Shown: positions 17,530 through 27,037, counted from the stretch's first letter. The stretch: 64,000 nucleotides of DNA from Xanthobacteraceae bacterium (GCA_019745775.1 JAIESR010000062.1:1-64000), one strand, 5' to 3'. Notes: a model not told the origin generated them from the sequence alone. Made by a program: numbers and translations.

Positions 17530-17913
17530 ATGAGCAAGAAAAAGCGCGAGCGCGCTCTATCCGACAGCGAGGCCAAGGCGGTCGCGCGCATGCTGCGCGT
17601 CAGCCCGCAGAAGCTCAACCTGGTCGCGGGCCTGATCCGCGGCAAGAAGGTTTCCATGGCGCTGGCCGATCTCGAATTCTCGCGCAAGCGCATCGCGCGC
17701 GACGTGCGCAAGTGCCTGGAGTCGGCGATCGCCAATGCCGAGAACAACCACGATCTCGACGTCGACGATCTCATCGTCGCCGAGGCGTTTGTCGGCAAGG
17801 CGCTCGTGATGAAGCGTTCCACCCCGCGCGGCCGCGGCCGCGTCGGACGTATTTTCAAGCCGTTCTCGAACCTGACCATCGTCGTGCGTCAGGTCGAAGC
17901 TGCGGCGTCGTAG
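17530..17913 (+). CDS. rplV: 50S ribosomal protein L22
   Basis: A 127-residue L22 that spans all domains of 23S rRNA and forms part of the exit-tunnel constriction. It has [24 protein letters not shown] near the N-terminus (residues 14-37) and the beta-hairpin region [14 protein letters not shown], where macrolide-resistance changes occur in other species; nothing abnormal is seen there. It starts 11 bases after rpsS. Confidence 0.98.
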   Translation: MSKKKRERALSDSEAKAVARMLRVSPQKLNLVAGLIRGKKVSMALADLEFSRKRIARDVRKCLESAIANAENNHDLDVDDLIVAEAFVGKALVMKRSTPRGRGRVGRIFKPFSNLTIVVRQVEAAAS

Positions 17914-17922
17914 GAGAGCCCG

Positions 17923-18621
17923 ATGGGTCAGAAGGTCAATCCGGTCGGCTTGCGGCTCGGCATCAACCGTACCTGGGACTCGCGCTGGTACGCCGGCAAG
18001 GGCGAGTACGGCAAGCTGCTGCACGAGGACATGGCGATCCGCGAGGAGCTCGCCAAGGAGCTCAAGCAGGCGGCAGTGTCCAAGATCGTGATCGAGCGGC
18101 CGCACAAGAAGTGCCGTGTCACCATCCACTCGGCGCGGCCGGGCGTGGTGATCGGCAAGAAGGGCGCCGACATCGAGAAGCTGCGCAAGAAGGTCGCGGC
18201 GCTCACGCAGTCGGACGTCGTCATCAATATCCTCGAGATCCGCAAGCCCGAGCTCGACGCGCAGCTGGTCGCCGAATCGATCGCGCAGCAGCTCGAGCGT
18301 CGCGTCGCGTTCCGCCGCGCCATGAAGCGCGCGGTGCAGTCGGCGATCCGGCTCGGCGCCGGTGGCATCCGCATCAACTGCTCGGGCCGGCTCGGCGGCG
18401 CCGAAATCGCGCGCATGGAGTGGTACCGCGAAGGCCGCGTGCCGCTGCATACGCTGCGCGCCGACGTCGACTACGGCGTCGCCACTGCGTTCACCACCTA
18501 CGGCACCTGCGGCGTCAAGGTCTGGATCTTCAAGGGCGAGATCATGGAGCATGACCCGATGGCGCAGGACAAGAAGCTGGCGGAAGGCGATGCGGGACGT
18601 CCGCGCCGCGACGCCGCCTGA
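17923..18621 (+). CDS. rpsC: 30S ribosomal protein S3
   Basis: A 232-residue S3 with the N-terminal [13 protein letters not shown], the type 2 KH domain motif [13 protein letters not shown], and the C-terminal domain [11 protein letters not shown]. It lies at the mRNA entry channel. A TAGGAGAG site sits just upstream of the ATG. The length is typical, with a short Asp/Arg-rich tail. Confidence 0.98.
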   Translation: MGQKVNPVGLRLGINRTWDSRWYAGKGEYGKLLHEDMAIREELAKELKQAAVSKIVIERPHKKCRVTIHSARPGVVIGKKGADIEKLRKKVAALTQSDVVINILEIRKPELDAQLVAESIAQQLERRVAFRRAMKRAVQSAIRLGAGGIRINCSGRLGGAEIARMEWYREGRVPLHTLRADVDYGVATAFTTYGTCGVKVWIFKGEIMEHDPMAQDKKLAEGDAGRPRRDAA

Positions 18622-18657
18622 GCCACGAGATCGGAAAGATAGAAAAGAGCGTCCGTC

Positions 18658-19071
18658 ATGCTGCAACCGATGCGCACCAAGTTTCGCAAGGCGCACAAGG
18701 GCCGGATCAAGGGCATCGCCACGTCCGGTCACAGCCTTGCCTTCGGCCAGTTCGGGCTCAAGGCGCTGGAGCCCGATCGGGTCACCGCGCGCCAGCTCGA
18801 GGCGGCGCGCCGTGCGCTGACGCGCCACATGAAACGCGCAGGCCGGGTTTGGATCCGTGTGTATCCGGACGTGCCGGTGTCGAAGAAGCCGCTCGAAGTG
18901 CGCATGGGCTCGGGCAAGGGCGCGCCGGAATACTGGGTCACGCGCATCAAGCCGGGCCGCATCATTTTCGAGATCGACGGCGTGTCGGTCGCGCTGGCCA
19001 GGGAGGCGCTGGATCTCGCCGCCGCCAAGCTGCCGATCAAGACGCGCTTCGTCGAGCGCATCGCCGAGTAG
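18658..19071 (+). CDS. rplP: 50S ribosomal protein L16
   Basis: A 137-residue L16, which helps shape the A site. It has [16 protein letters not shown] at the start and the conserved [16 protein letters not shown] and [12 protein letters not shown] motifs. The latter holds the Arg/Met region hydroxylated by YcfD in some bacteria. It follows rpsC after 36 bases, one of the longer gaps in the S10 set, and rpmC starts 11 bases later. Confidence 0.98.
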   Translation: MLQPMRTKFRKAHKGRIKGIATSGHSLAFGQFGLKALEPDRVTARQLEAARRALTRHMKRAGRVWIRVYPDVPVSKKPLEVRMGSGKGAPEYWVTRIKPGRIIFEIDGVSVALAREALDLAAAKLPIKTRFVERIAE

Positions 19072-19082
19072 GAGATGAACCG

Positions 19083-19352
19083 ATGAAACCAGCCGATCTC
19101 CGGGCGATGAGCGCCGACCAGCTCGACGACGAGTTCATGAAGCTCAAGAAGGAGCGGTTCAACCTGCGTTTCCAGCGGGCGACCGGCCAGCTCGAGAACA
19201 CATCGCGGGTGCGCGCCGTGCGGCGCGACATCGCCCGCATCAAGACCATCGCCGCGCAGAAGCGCGCCGGCGCCGCGCCGGCCGCTGCGGGGGCGACCGA
19301 AACAAAAGCTCCTCGGAAGCGCGCGGCGCGTCCGAAAGCGAAGTCGAAGTAG
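19083..19352 (+). CDS. rpmC: 50S ribosomal protein L29 with basic tail
   Basis: An 89-residue L29. The usual protein of about 65-70 residues ([10 protein letters not shown] to [11 protein letters not shown]) is followed by a tail of roughly 20 residues rich in Ala, Lys and Arg. L29 sits by the tunnel exit with L23. The ATG at 19083 follows a GGAGATG ribosome site; longer in-frame readings overlap rplP. Confidence 0.97.
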   Translation: MKPADLRAMSADQLDDEFMKLKKERFNLRFQRATGQLENTSRVRAVRRDIARIKTIAAQKRAGAAPAAAGATETKAPRKRAARPKAKSK

Positions 19353-19363
19353 AGGTTTTCAAG

Positions 19364-19615
19364 ATGCCGAAGCGCCAGCTCCAAGGTGTCGTGGTCAGCG
19401 ACAAGCAGGAAAAGACGATCGTCGTGCGGGTCGAGCGTCGCTATACGCACCCGGTGATGAAGAAGACGGTGCGGCGCACCAAGAAGTACTACGCCCACGA
19501 CGAGACCAATGAATATCACGTGGGCGATATCGTCTGGATCGAAGAACGGCGGCCGATCTCTCGGCTCAAGCGCTGGGAAGCGATCCGTGGTGAAAAGAAA
19601 AAGGTCGTCGTTTAA
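19364..19615 (+). CDS. rpsQ: 30S ribosomal protein S17
   Basis: An 83-residue S17, an early 16S-binding assembly protein with an OB fold. [18 protein letters not shown] at the start and RPISRLKRW near the end are characteristic. The length is normal. It lies between rpmC and rplN in canonical order. Confidence 0.98.
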   Translation: MPKRQLQGVVVSDKQEKTIVVRVERRYTHPVMKKTVRRTKKYYAHDETNEYHVGDIVWIEERRPISRLKRWEAIRGEKKKVVV

Positions 19616-19653
19616 GCGCATCGCGCGCGGAAAGAGAAGACGAGGAGAGCATC

Positions 19654-20022
19654 ATGATTCAGATGCAGACAAACCTCGACGTGGCGGACAACTCCGGCGC
19701 GCGCCGCGTCATGTGCATCAAGGTGCTCGGCGGGTCCAAGCGCAAGTACGCCACGATCGGGGACGTCATCGTCGTCTCGGTGAAGGAGGCGATCCCGCGC
19801 GGCCGCGTCAAGAAGGGCGAGGTGATGAAGGCCGTGATCGTGCGGGTGGCCAAGGACATCAAGCGCTCGGACGGCTCGGTCATCCGCTTCGACCGCAATG
19901 CCGCAGTGCTGATCAACGCTCAGGCCGAGCCGGTCGGCACCCGCATTTTCGGACCGGTTCCGCGCGAGCTGCGTGCGAAGAACCACATGAAGATCATTTC
20001 GCTGGCCCCGGAGGTGCTGTGA
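19654..20022 (+). CDS. rplN: 50S ribosomal protein L14
   Basis: A 122-residue L14 that contributes to the 30S-50S bridge and to RsfS binding. It runs from [17 protein letters not shown] to [11 protein letters not shown] and is the standard length. GAGGAG lies upstream of the ATG. The TGA shares its last base with the rplX ATG, so the two genes are coupled. Confidence 0.98.
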   Translation: MIQMQTNLDVADNSGARRVMCIKVLGGSKRKYATIGDVIVVSVKEAIPRGRVKKGEVMKAVIVRVAKDIKRSDGSVIRFDRNAAVLINAQAEPVGTRIFGPVPRELRAKNHMKIISLAPEVL

Positions 20023-20348
20023 TGGCGGCCAAGATCAGAAAAGGCGACCGCGTCATCGTGTTGAGCGGCCGCGACAAGGGTAAGCGCGGCGAGGTCATCT
20101 CGGTCAGGCCGGCGGACGAGCGGGCGCTGGTGCGCGGCGTCAACATGGTGAAGCGCCACCAGAAGCAGTCCGCGCAGCAGGAAGGCGGCATCATCTCCAA
20201 AGAGGCGAGCATCCACCTGTCGAACATAGCGCTGCTCGATCCGAAGGACAACAAGCCGACGCGGGTCGGCTTCAAATACGTGGGCGAGGGCCTGGACCGT
20301 AAGAAGGTCCGTGTGTCCAAGCGCTCGGGAGTTGAGATCGATGGCTGA
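20022..20348 (+). CDS. rplX: 50S ribosomal protein L24
   Basis: A 108-residue L24, an initiator of 50S assembly, with the KOW motif near the N-terminus ([20 protein letters not shown]). The ATG at 20022 gives the family start MAAKIRKGD; the frame upstream overlaps rplN and is not coding. The last eight bases overlap the start of rplE. Confidence 0.98.
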   Translation: MAAKIRKGDRVIVLSGRDKGKRGEVISVRPADERALVRGVNMVKRHQKQSAQQEGGIISKEASIHLSNIALLDPKDNKPTRVGFKYVGEGLDRKKVRVSKRSGVEIDG

Positions 20349-21057
20349 CAAGGAAGAGAAAGCCCCGAAGGCCCCGAAAGGCCCGAAGGCGGCGCAGGGC
20401 GGCGAGCCCAAGCAGCCGAAGCAGCAGGCCAAGGGCGGCGACAAGGGCGTCGCCGACAAGGCCGCGGCCAAGGTGGACGGCGCGCCGAAGCCGAAGAAAA
20501 AGGCCGAGCAGCGGGTGACCCCGCGGCTGCGCATCCACTTCGACGAGGTGGTGCGCAAGCAGCTCACCGAGCAGAACGGTTACAAGAATCCGATGCAGGT
20601 GCCGACCATCCAGAAGGTCGTCATCAACATGGGCATCGGCGAAGGCGTCAACGACCGCAAGAAGGTCGAGAACGCGGCCAACGACCTGGCCCAGATCTCC
20701 GGCCAGAAGGCGGTGATCACCAAGGCACGCAAGTCGATCGCGACCTACAAGCTGCGCGACGGCCAGGCGATCGGCTGCAAGGTGACGCTGCGCAAGGCGC
20801 GCATGTACGAGTTCATCGACCGCCTGGTCACCATCGCGCTGCCGCGCGTGCGCGACTTCCGCGGCCTCAACCCGAAGAGCTTCGACGGTCGTGGCAACTA
20901 CACGATCGGCATCAAGGAGCACATCATTTTCCCGGAGATCGACTACGACAAGGCGTCGGATGTCTGGGGCATGGACATCACGGTTTGCACGACCGCCAAG
21001 ACCGACGACGAGGCGCGTGCGCTGCTGACCGCATTCAACTTCCCGTTCCGGCAGTGA
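20341..21057 (+). CDS. rplE: 50S ribosomal protein L5 with N-terminal extension
   Basis: A 238-residue L5, which binds 5S rRNA. The conserved core starts near [11 protein letters not shown] and includes [33 protein letters not shown] and [10 protein letters not shown]. The usual length is about 180-190 residues; here the first 50 or so residues form a low-complexity segment rich in Lys, Ala, Pro and Gly. The ATG at 20341 overlaps rplX by eight bases. An in-frame GTG start exists inside rplX but is less likely. No start closer to the core has a good ribosome site, so I accept the extension as real. Confidence 0.95.
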   Translation: MADKEEKAPKAPKGPKAAQGGEPKQPKQQAKGGDKGVADKAAAKVDGAPKPKKKAEQRVTPRLRIHFDEVVRKQLTEQNGYKNPMQVPTIQKVVINMGIGEGVNDRKKVENAANDLAQISGQKAVITKARKSIATYKLRDGQAIGCKVTLRKARMYEFIDRLVTIALPRVRDFRGLNPKSFDGRGNYTIGIKEHIIFPEIDYDKASDVWGMDITVCTTAKTDDEARALLTAFNFPFRQ

Positions 21058-21097
21058 GGATCGACGGTCCTCAAACGCGGATACCCAGGAGATCTTG

Positions 21098-21403
21098 ATG
21101 GCGAAGAAGAGTTCGATCGAAAAGAACAATCGGCGGCGAAGGCTTGCCAAGAAGTTTTCGGGCCGCCGCGAGCGGCTCAAGGCGATCGCGAACGACAAGA
21201 CCATGCCGATCGAGGAGCGTTTTGCGGCCTCGCTGAAGCTTGCCGAGATGCCGCGCAATTCGTCGCCGACGCGCATTCGCAATCGCTGCGAGATGAGTGG
21301 CCGGCCGCGCGCGTTCTATCGCAAGCACAAGCTCAGCCGCATCGCGCTCCGGGAGCTCGGCTCCAAGGGCATGATCCCCGGTCTTCTGAAGTCAAGCTGG
21401 TAG
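21098..21403 (+). CDS. rpsN: 30S ribosomal protein S14 (zinc-free form)
   Basis: A 101-residue S14 of the long, zinc-independent type: no CxxC pairs, and the conserved [21 protein letters not shown] block. AGGAGATC precedes the ATG at 21098; a TTG three bases earlier is not needed. It sits between rplE and rpsH as expected. Confidence 0.98.
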   Translation: MAKKSSIEKNNRRRRLAKKFSGRRERLKAIANDKTMPIEERFAASLKLAEMPRNSSPTRIRNRCEMSGRPRAFYRKHKLSRIALRELGSKGMIPGLLKSSW

Positions 21404-21415
21404 GAGCATCGGGCG

Positions 21416-21814
21416 ATGGCATTGAACGATCCGCTCGGCGATATGATCGCGCGCATCAATAATGCGCAGATGCGAAACAAGTCGAAGGTTTCCTCGCCGT
21501 CCTCGCGGCTGCGCGAGAGCGTGCTCGAAGTGCTCAAGAGCGAAGGCTACATCCGCGGCTACGCCTCGGTTGAGCACGCCAACGGGCGCAACGAGCTCGA
21601 GATCGAGCTGAAGTATTTCGACGGCGCGCCCGTGATCCGCGAGATCGCGCGGGTGTCGAAGCCCGGCCGCCGCGTCTACGCGTCGGTCAGGAACCTGCCG
21701 CGTATCAACAACGGCCTCGGGGTCGCGATCGTCTCCACGCCCAAGGGCGTGATGGCCGATCATGCGGCGCGCGACGCCAATGTCGGCGGCGAAATCCTGC
21801 TTACGGTGTTCTAG
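21416..21814 (+). CDS. rpsH: 30S ribosomal protein S8
   Basis: A 132-residue S8, which binds central-domain 16S rRNA and in E. coli represses the spc operon by binding near rplE. It begins [16 protein letters not shown] and has [20 protein letters not shown] near the C-terminus. The length is normal. The gap to rpsN is 12 bases. Confidence 0.98.
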   Translation: MALNDPLGDMIARINNAQMRNKSKVSSPSSRLRESVLEVLKSEGYIRGYASVEHANGRNELEIELKYFDGAPVIREIARVSKPGRRVYASVRNLPRINNGLGVAIVSTPKGVMADHAARDANVGGEILLTVF

Positions 21815-21838
21815 CCGGATCAAGATCGGAACAGCGCC

Positions 21839-22372
21839 ATGTCACGTGTCGGAAAAAAACCGGTTTCGATCCCCTCGGGGGTCACGGCCAACGTCGAAGG
21901 CCAGACCGTCAAGGTGAAGGGTCCGAAGGGCGCCATGCAGATCGTGCTGCACGGCGACGTCAAGGCCACGATGGACAAGGGCTCCATCAAGGTCGACCCG
22001 CTGAACGAAACCAAGCGCGCCCGCGCCATGTGGGGCACCTACCGGGCGCTGGTCGCCAATCTGATGACCGGCGTCACCAAGGGCTTCGAGGAGCGGCTCG
22101 AGATCAACGGCGTCGGCTATCGCGCCGCGGTGCAGGGCAAGAACCTGCAGCTCGCGCTCGGCTACAGCCACGACGTGGTCTATCCGATCCCGGAAGGGAT
22201 CGCGATCGCGACCCCGAAGCCGACCGAGATCGTCATCACCGGCATCGACAAGCAGAAGGTCGGGCAGGTGGCGGCGGAGATCCGCGACTACCGGCCGCCG
22301 GAGCCCTACAAGGGCAAGGGCGTCAAGCACGCCGGCGAGTACATCTTCCGCAAGGAAGGAAAGAAGAAATGA
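21839..22372 (+). CDS. rplF: 50S ribosomal protein L6
   Basis: A 177-residue L6 with the conserved start [15 protein letters not shown] and the C-terminal motif [17 protein letters not shown]. The length is standard. Its TGA overlaps the ATG of a small unknown gene (22369) as ATGA, instead of being followed directly by rplR. Confidence 0.98.
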   Translation: MSRVGKKPVSIPSGVTANVEGQTVKVKGPKGAMQIVLHGDVKATMDKGSIKVDPLNETKRARAMWGTYRALVANLMTGVTKGFEERLEINGVGYRAAVQGKNLQLALGYSHDVVYPIPEGIAIATPKPTEIVITGIDKQKVGQVAAEIRDYRPPEPYKGKGVKHAGEYIFRKEGKKK

Positions 22373-22560
22373 GCCTCACACAGATCCTTGGTCATCTGCG
22401 GACCGGCGACGTTATCATCGTCCGCGAGGGCAACGCCGCGCTGCGGCGGCGGCTGGCGATCGCGCCGCGCCGCGCCGATGTCGTGGACGCCGATTCATTC
22501 GACTCGCGCAACTTGCTGCGCAATCTGATCGCCGCCCGCAACGGCGGCGGAAAGAAGTAG
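22369..22560 (+). CDS. Unknown 63-residue basic protein inside the spc operon
   Basis: A short open frame lies between rplF and rplR, where most bacteria have no gene. Its ATG overlaps the rplF stop (ATGA), it ends in TAG ten bases before the rplR ATG, and the preceding AAGGAAAGAAG run supplies a purine-rich ribosome site. The product starts [20 protein letters not shown] and ends in ARNGGGKK. It has ten Arg and two Lys against six acidic residues, so it is basic. It has no cysteine and no clear membrane segment. I do not recognise a domain. Position and charge suggest a ribosome-associated or assembly factor, but this is inference. The reading is continuous and uses high-GC codons like its neighbours. 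Confidence 0.75.
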   Translation: MSLTQILGHLRTGDVIIVREGNAALRRRLAIAPRRADVVDADSFDSRNLLRNLIAARNGGGKK

Positions 22561-22570
22561 GAACGCCACC

Positions 22571-22933
22571 ATGTCCAGGCTCAGTGATCGGACTGCAAGA
22601 CGGCAGGCACAGGTGCGCCGCGCGATCCGCCGCGCCGCCGGCGGCCGCGCGCGGTTGTCCGTCTTCCGTTCGTCGAAGCACATCTACGCCCAGGTCATCG
22701 ACGATACCAAGGGCGAGACGCTCGCCTCGGCGTCCTCGATCGAGAAGGACATGCGCGGCGGCATGAAGAACGGCGCCAATATCGCGGCCGCGAAGGCGGT
22801 CGGGAAGCTGGTCGCCGAGCGCGCGACCGCGAAAGGGGTCAAGGAGGTCGTGTTCGACCGCGGCTCCTATCTCTATCACGGCCGCGTCAAGGCGCTGGCC
22901 GATGCGGCGCGCGAGGCCGGGCTCAGCTTCTAA
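22571..22933 (+). CDS. rplR: 50S ribosomal protein L18
   Basis: A 120-residue L18, which delivers 5S rRNA to the 50S subunit with L5. Motifs [18 protein letters not shown] and [26 protein letters not shown] are typical. The length is normal. It starts ten bases after the unknown 63-codon gene. Confidence 0.98.
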   Translation: MSRLSDRTARRQAQVRRAIRRAAGGRARLSVFRSSKHIYAQVIDDTKGETLASASSIEKDMRGGMKNGANIAAAKAVGKLVAERATAKGVKEVVFDRGSYLYHGRVKALADAAREAGLSF

Positions 22934-22978
22934 GGGACTTGAAACGGGCTTGCGGCCCGAACCGAACGGAACATCGAT

Positions 22979-23545
22979 ATGGCACGTGAACCACGCGAGC
23001 GGCATAGAGACCGGGAAGAGCGCGAAAGCGAATTCACCGACAAGCTCGTCCACATCAACCGGGTGGCGAAGGTCGTGAAGGGCGGCCGGCGCTTCGGCTT
23101 CGCCGCGCTGGTCGTCGTCGGCGACGAGAAGGGCCGCGTCGGCTTCGGCCACGGCAAGGCGCGCGAAGTCCCGGAAGCGATCCGCAAGGCGACGGACGCC
23201 GCCAAACGCGGACTGATCCGCGTGCCGCTGCGCGAAGGCCGCACGCTGCATCACGACGTGTACGGCCGGCACGGCGCCGGCAAGGTGATCCTGCGCGCGG
23301 CGCCCCCCGGCACCGGCATCATCGCCGGCGGTCCGATGCGCGCGGTGTTCGAGACGCTCGGCATGCAGGACGTGGTGGCGAAGTCGCTCGGCTCGTCCAA
23401 TCCGTACAACATGGTGCGCGCGACCTTCGACGCGCTCAAGAACCAGGATTCGCCGCGCTCGGTGGCGGCACGGCGCAACATCAAGGTGTCTGCGCTGCAG
23501 GCGCGCCGCCGCGACGGCGGTGATGCCGAGCAGAGCGCCGACTAA
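22979..23545 (+). CDS. rpsE: 30S ribosomal protein S5
   Basis: A 188-residue S5 with the double-stranded RNA-binding N-terminal domain ([19 protein letters not shown]) and the C-terminal domain ([17 protein letters not shown]). It contributes to decoding fidelity and mRNA unwinding. The spacing to rplR is 45 bases. The C-terminus has a short charged tail. Confidence 0.98.
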   Translation: MAREPRERHRDREERESEFTDKLVHINRVAKVVKGGRRFGFAALVVVGDEKGRVGFGHGKAREVPEAIRKATDAAKRGLIRVPLREGRTLHHDVYGRHGAGKVILRAAPPGTGIIAGGPMRAVFETLGMQDVVAKSLGSSNPYNMVRATFDALKNQDSPRSVAARRNIKVSALQARRRDGGDAEQSAD

Positions 23546-23569
23546 CAACAAGACGCGCCGGAGTCCAAT

Positions 23570-23761
23570 ATGGCCAAGAGCATCAAGATCAAGCAGATCG
23601 GCAGTCCGATCCGCCGCCATCACACCCAGCGCGAGACCCTGATCGGGTTGGGCTTGAATCGAATCGGACGCGTGGCCGAGGTTCCGGACACGCCGCAAGC
23701 GCGCGGCATGATCGCCAAGGTCAAGCACCTCGTGCGCGTGGTCGAGGCGCAGGCAAAGTAG
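23570..23761 (+). CDS. rpmD: 50S ribosomal protein L30
   Basis: A 63-residue L30, the usual bacterial length, with [27 protein letters not shown] characteristic residues spread from residue 6 to 32. It is small and basic and lies between rpsE and rplO, as in most spc operons. Confidence 0.98.
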   Translation: MAKSIKIKQIGSPIRRHHTQRETLIGLGLNRIGRVAEVPDTPQARGMIAKVKHLVRVVEAQAK

Positions 23762-23819
23762 TGTCGTCTGTCCGGACGTCGCGCCGGGCATGATGATGGA
23801 GACAATGAGGACTTAAGTC

Positions 23820-24314
23820 ATGAAGCTCAATCAGCTCGCCGACCGGCCGGGAGCCAAGAAGGCCCGCACCCGTATCGGGCGCGGCATCGGCTCCGGCAAG
23901 GGCAAGACCGGCGGCCGCGGCGGCAAGGGCCAGACCGCGCGCTCGGGCGTGCGCATCAAGGGCTTCGAAGGCGGCCAGATGCCGCTGCATCGGCGCCTGC
24001 CGAAGCGCGGCTTCAAGAACACGCCGTTCGCTTTGAAGCTCAACGAGGTCAATCTCGACCGCATCCAGCAAGCGGTCGACGCCGGCAAGCTGGGAACGGG
24101 CGCAACGGTCGACGCGGCCGCGCTGGTCAAGGCTGGCGTCCTGCGCCGCGCCAAGGACGGCGTGCGCCTGCTGGGGATGGGCGAATTGAAAGCGAAGCTC
24201 GCATTTTCGGTGTGGGGCGCGTCGAAATCGGCGGTCGCGGCGGTGGAAAAGGCCGGCGGCTCGGTGGCGATCCTGGCACCCACGCGCGAGGCGGCCGAGG
24301 AAAAGACCGCCTAA
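23820..24314 (+). CDS. rplO: 50S ribosomal protein L15
   Basis: A 164-residue L15, a late assembly protein. The Gly-rich N-terminal region ([19 protein letters not shown]) and [17 protein letters not shown] are diagnostic. The C-terminus continues in an Ala/Glu-rich stretch. An 85-base gap before secY holds a CCCTAT...ATAGGG inverted repeat (24317-24322/24348-24353) around GGCCGGCC. Confidence 0.98.
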   Translation: MKLNQLADRPGAKKARTRIGRGIGSGKGKTGGRGGKGQTARSGVRIKGFEGGQMPLHRRLPKRGFKNTPFALKLNEVNLDRIQQAVDAGKLGTGATVDAAALVKAGVLRRAKDGVRLLGMGELKAKLAFSVWGASKSAVAAVEKAGGSVAILAPTREAAEEKTA

Positions 24315-24399
24315 CCCCCTATGTGAAACGGCCGGCCGGCTCTCCATATAGGGCAGGCGGCCTGGCGGGGCTGATCAAGCGGCGGACGGAGGAGCAAGG

Positions 24400-25731
24400 A
24401 TGGCGTCAGCAGCAGAACAACTTGCGGCCAACCTCAATTTCTCGGCGCTCGCCAAGGCCGAGGAACTCAAGAAGCGAATCTGGTTTACCCTCGGCGCGCT
24501 GCTGGTCTATCGCTTCGGCACCTACATTCCGCTGCCCGGTATCGACCCGCAGGCTTGGGACCAGCTGTTCCGCCAGCAGGCCGGCGGCATCCTCGGCATG
24601 TTCAACATGTTCTCCGGCGGTGGCATCAACCGCATGGCGATCTTTGCGTTGAACATCATGCCGTACATCTCGGCATCGATCATCATCCAGCTGATGACGA
24701 CGGTGTCGCCGACGCTCGAGCAACTCAAGAAGGAAGGCGAGGCCGGCCGCAAGGTCATCAACCAGTACACCCGCTACCTCACGTTGGGATTGGCGGCGCT
24801 GCAGGCGTTCGGGATCGCGATCGGGCTTGAAGGCGCCGGCAACGTCGTGACCGAGCCGGGCTGGTTCTTCCGGATCTCGACCGTCATCACGCTCACCGGC
24901 GGCACCATGTTCCTGATGTGGCTCGGCGAGCAGATCACATCGCGCGGTATCGGCAACGGCATCTCGCTGATCATCATGGCCGGCATCGTGGCGGAGTTGC
25001 CCGGTGCGCTGGTCGGCGCGCTGCAGCTCAGCCGCGAAGGCGCGCTGTCGACGACCCTGATCTTCACCGTCGCGGTGATGGCGCTGGTCGTCACCGCCTT
25101 CATCGTCTTCATGGAGCGCGCGCAGCGCCGGCTGCTGATCCAGTATCCCAAGCGCCAGGTCGGCAACCGCATGTTCGAGGGGCAGTCCTCGCATCTGCCG
25201 CTCAAGCTGAACACCTCGGGCGTCATCCCGCCGATCTTCGCGTCGTCGCTGCTGCTGCTGCCGACGACGGTGGCGAACTTCAATGCCGGATCGGGCCCGG
25301 AATGGTTCCAGACGCTGGTCACCCAGCTCGGTCACGGCCGGCCGCTGTTCCTGATCCTCTACATCTCGATGATCATCTTCTTCGCCTTCTTCTATACGGC
25401 GATCGTGTTCAATCCGACCGAGACCGCCGACAACCTGAAGAAGCACGGCGGCTTCATCCCGGGCATCCGGCCCGGCGAGCGCACTGCCGAGTACATCGAC
25501 TATGTGCTCACCCGCATCACCTGCATCGGCGCCATCTACTTGTCGCTGGTATGCCTGCTGCCGGAGATCATCCTCTCCTATGCGCCGGGCATGTTCTACT
25601 TCGGCGGCACGTCGCTGCTGATCGTGGTCAGCGTCACCATGGATACGGTGGCGCAGGTGCAGGGCCATCTGCTCGCGCATCAGTACGAAGGGTTGATCAA
25701 GCGCTCGAAGCTGCGCGGACGACGGCGATGA
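24400..25731 (+). CDS. secY: Protein translocase subunit SecY
   Basis: A 443-residue SecY with ten expected membrane segments, the central pore of the Sec translocon. It starts ASAAEQLAANLNFSALAKAEELKKR and includes the plug region after the first segment (GGGINRMAIFALNIMPYISA). The C-terminal cytosolic tail ends HQYEGLIKRSKLRGRRR. GGAGGAGCAAGG provides a strong ribosome site. Downstream, before adk, is a decayed copy of its 3' end. Confidence 0.98.
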   Translation: MASAAEQLAANLNFSALAKAEELKKRIWFTLGALLVYRFGTYIPLPGIDPQAWDQLFRQQAGGILGMFNMFSGGGINRMAIFALNIMPYISASIIIQLMTTVSPTLEQLKKEGEAGRKVINQYTRYLTLGLAALQAFGIAIGLEGAGNVVTEPGWFFRISTVITLTGGTMFLMWLGEQITSRGIGNGISLIIMAGIVAELPGALVGALQLSREGALSTTLIFTVAVMALVVTAFIVFMERAQRRLLIQYPKRQVGNRMFEGQSSHLPLKLNTSGVIPPIFASSLLLLPTTVANFNAGSGPEWFQTLVTQLGHGRPLFLILYISMIIFFAFFYTAIVFNPTETADNLKKHGGFIPGIRPGERTAEYIDYVLTRITCIGAIYLSLVCLLPEIILSYAPGMFYFGGTSLLIVVSVTMDTVAQVQGHLLAHQYEGLIKRSKLRGRRR

Positions 25732-25776
25732 TGCCGGCTCGCCAAGGCCACGCCTGACGCACGGCGCGGAGCGGAG

Positions 25777-26003
25777 CTTGATCCCGCGACCGCCGTGCGT
25801 ATCGACCAGGTCATTTTCCGCGTTGGGTGTGATGGGTGCGGTCTGCTTGGCGTTCGTGGATACCCCTGCCGGAGATATTGACCGCCAATCGGGAGGTGCC
25901 GTTCTATCGCGGCGGTACGTCGCTCCTGACTGTGGTCTGTGCCATACTAGACCTGAAGGCGCGGCTTGAGCGGCCGCGGCGGGAAGGTTGGGAGGCGACT
26001 TAG
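25777..26003 (+). pseudogene. Frameshifted relic of a secY 3' end
   Basis: Three short stretches, each in a different frame, line up in order with the end of SecY. Frame one (25777-25830) gives PATAVRIDQVIFRVGC against ERTAEYIDYVLTRITC. Frame two (25829-25861) gives VMGAVCLAFVD against CIGAIYLSLVC. Frame three (25866-26003) gives LPEIL and FYRGGTSLLTVVCAILD against LPEII and FYFGGTSLLIVVSVTMD, ending in TAG at 26001-26003, directly before the adk ATG. By eye the best DNA block is about 70% identical to secY. I infer an old partial duplication of secY that has decayed by two frameshifts. It supplies the adk ribosome site (GGGAGG). Confidence 0.6.
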
Positions 26004-26855
26004 ATGAGATTGATCCTGCTTGGACCCCCAGGGGCGGGGAAGGGCACGCAGGCACAACGGCTCGTTCAGAAGCACGGCATCGTGCAACTCTCGACCGGGG
26101 ACATGCTGCGGGCCGCCGTCAAGGCCGGGACCCTGGTGGGCCTGCGCGCCAAGGCGATCATGGACCGCGGCGAATTGGTCCCGGACGACGTCGTGGTGAC
26201 GATCGTTTCCGACCGCATCGGCGAGCCCGACGCCAAGAACGGCTTTATCCTCGACGGTTTCCCACGCACGGTTCCGCAGGCGGTGGCGCTCGACAAGATG
26301 CTCAAGGAGAAGGGCCTGAAGCTCGATGGCGTGATCGAGCTCAAGGTCGACGGGTCGATCCTGCAAAGCCGCATCGAGAACCGGATGCGCGAAGCGGCCG
26401 CGCGCGGCGAGCAGTTGCGTTCGGACGACGACCCTGAGGTGCTAAAGCGCCGCGTCGACGCCTACAAGGAGCAGACCGCGCCGCTGGTCGATTATTACCG
26501 CTGGCAGGGAACCCTGAAGTCGGTCGACGGCATGCGCGCCATCGACGAGGTCGAGGCGGCTATCCACAAGGCGCTGACCGAGAAGCCGCCGATCCGCAAG
26601 CCGGCTCCCCAGGAAACAAGTCCTGCCAAGAGTTCCCCAATTGCGGATGGACCGAAGGCGCGCGCGGCGGCCGGGCAACCTGCGGCCAAGGTTAGACCCA
26701 AGGCCCCCGCCAAAGCGGCCAAATCAGCAGCCAAAAAGCCCAAATCCGGGGCCGCCAAGGCCAAAACGGCGGCCGCCCGCAGGGCTGCGGCCAAGCCGGC
26801 CAAAGGGCGGTCCCCCGCCCGCGGCAAAGCTGCCCCGCGCAAGTCCAAACGCTAG
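26004..26855 (+). CDS. adk: Adenylate kinase with long basic C-terminal tail
   Basis: A 283-residue protein. Residues 1-193 are a complete short-LID adenylate kinase (AMP + ATP to 2 ADP): P-loop GPPGAGKGT at 7-15, STGDMLR at 30-36, DGFPRT at 84-89, and a LID without zinc cysteines (around residues 120-145), as usual in alphaproteobacteria. Residues 194-283 are an added tail made almost only of Lys, Ala, Pro, Arg and Gly, like a histone H1 tail. The tail is in frame with no sign of frameshift. It could bind nucleic acid or ribosomes, but its role is unknown. Confidence 0.95.
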   Translation: MRLILLGPPGAGKGTQAQRLVQKHGIVQLSTGDMLRAAVKAGTLVGLRAKAIMDRGELVPDDVVVTIVSDRIGEPDAKNGFILDGFPRTVPQAVALDKMLKEKGLKLDGVIELKVDGSILQSRIENRMREAAARGEQLRSDDDPEVLKRRVDAYKEQTAPLVDYYRWQGTLKSVDGMRAIDEVEAAIHKALTEKPPIRKPAPQETSPAKSSPIADGPKARAAAGQPAAKVRPKAPAKAAKSAAKKPKSGAAKAKTAAARRAAAKPAKGRSPARGKAAPRKSKR

Positions 26856-26861
26856 TAGAGG

Positions 26862-26891
26862 TTGACGAAACCCCGTTGAATCCCCTAATAA
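26862..26891 (+). promoter_or_regulatory. Putative sigma-70 promoter of the alpha operon
   Basis: TTGACG (26862-26867), an 18-base spacer, then TAATAA (26886-26891), starting seven bases after the adk stop. The -35 is one base off consensus. It would give a leader of about 140 bases before rpsM. A small CCCCG/CGGGG stem (26930-26934/26940-26944) lies within that leader and may mark a regulatory fold. Confidence 0.5.
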
Positions 26892-27037
26892 GCCGCGCAT
26901 CCAGTCGGAGAGGATCACACGATACCGAGCCCCGGGACACGGGGAGGGTGTCGCGTTACCCGTTGCGGCCCGTGCGCGCAGACTGGCACCAGGACCGAGC
27001 CGCCATTTCGCCGGCCGGCAGCAGGAGTTGAGAGACC

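Noticed and set aside
25778-25969. 63-codon open frame between secY and adk as a real gene
   Set aside because: Only its middle part resembles SecY, and neighbouring frames carry the rest, so it is part of a decayed secY copy.
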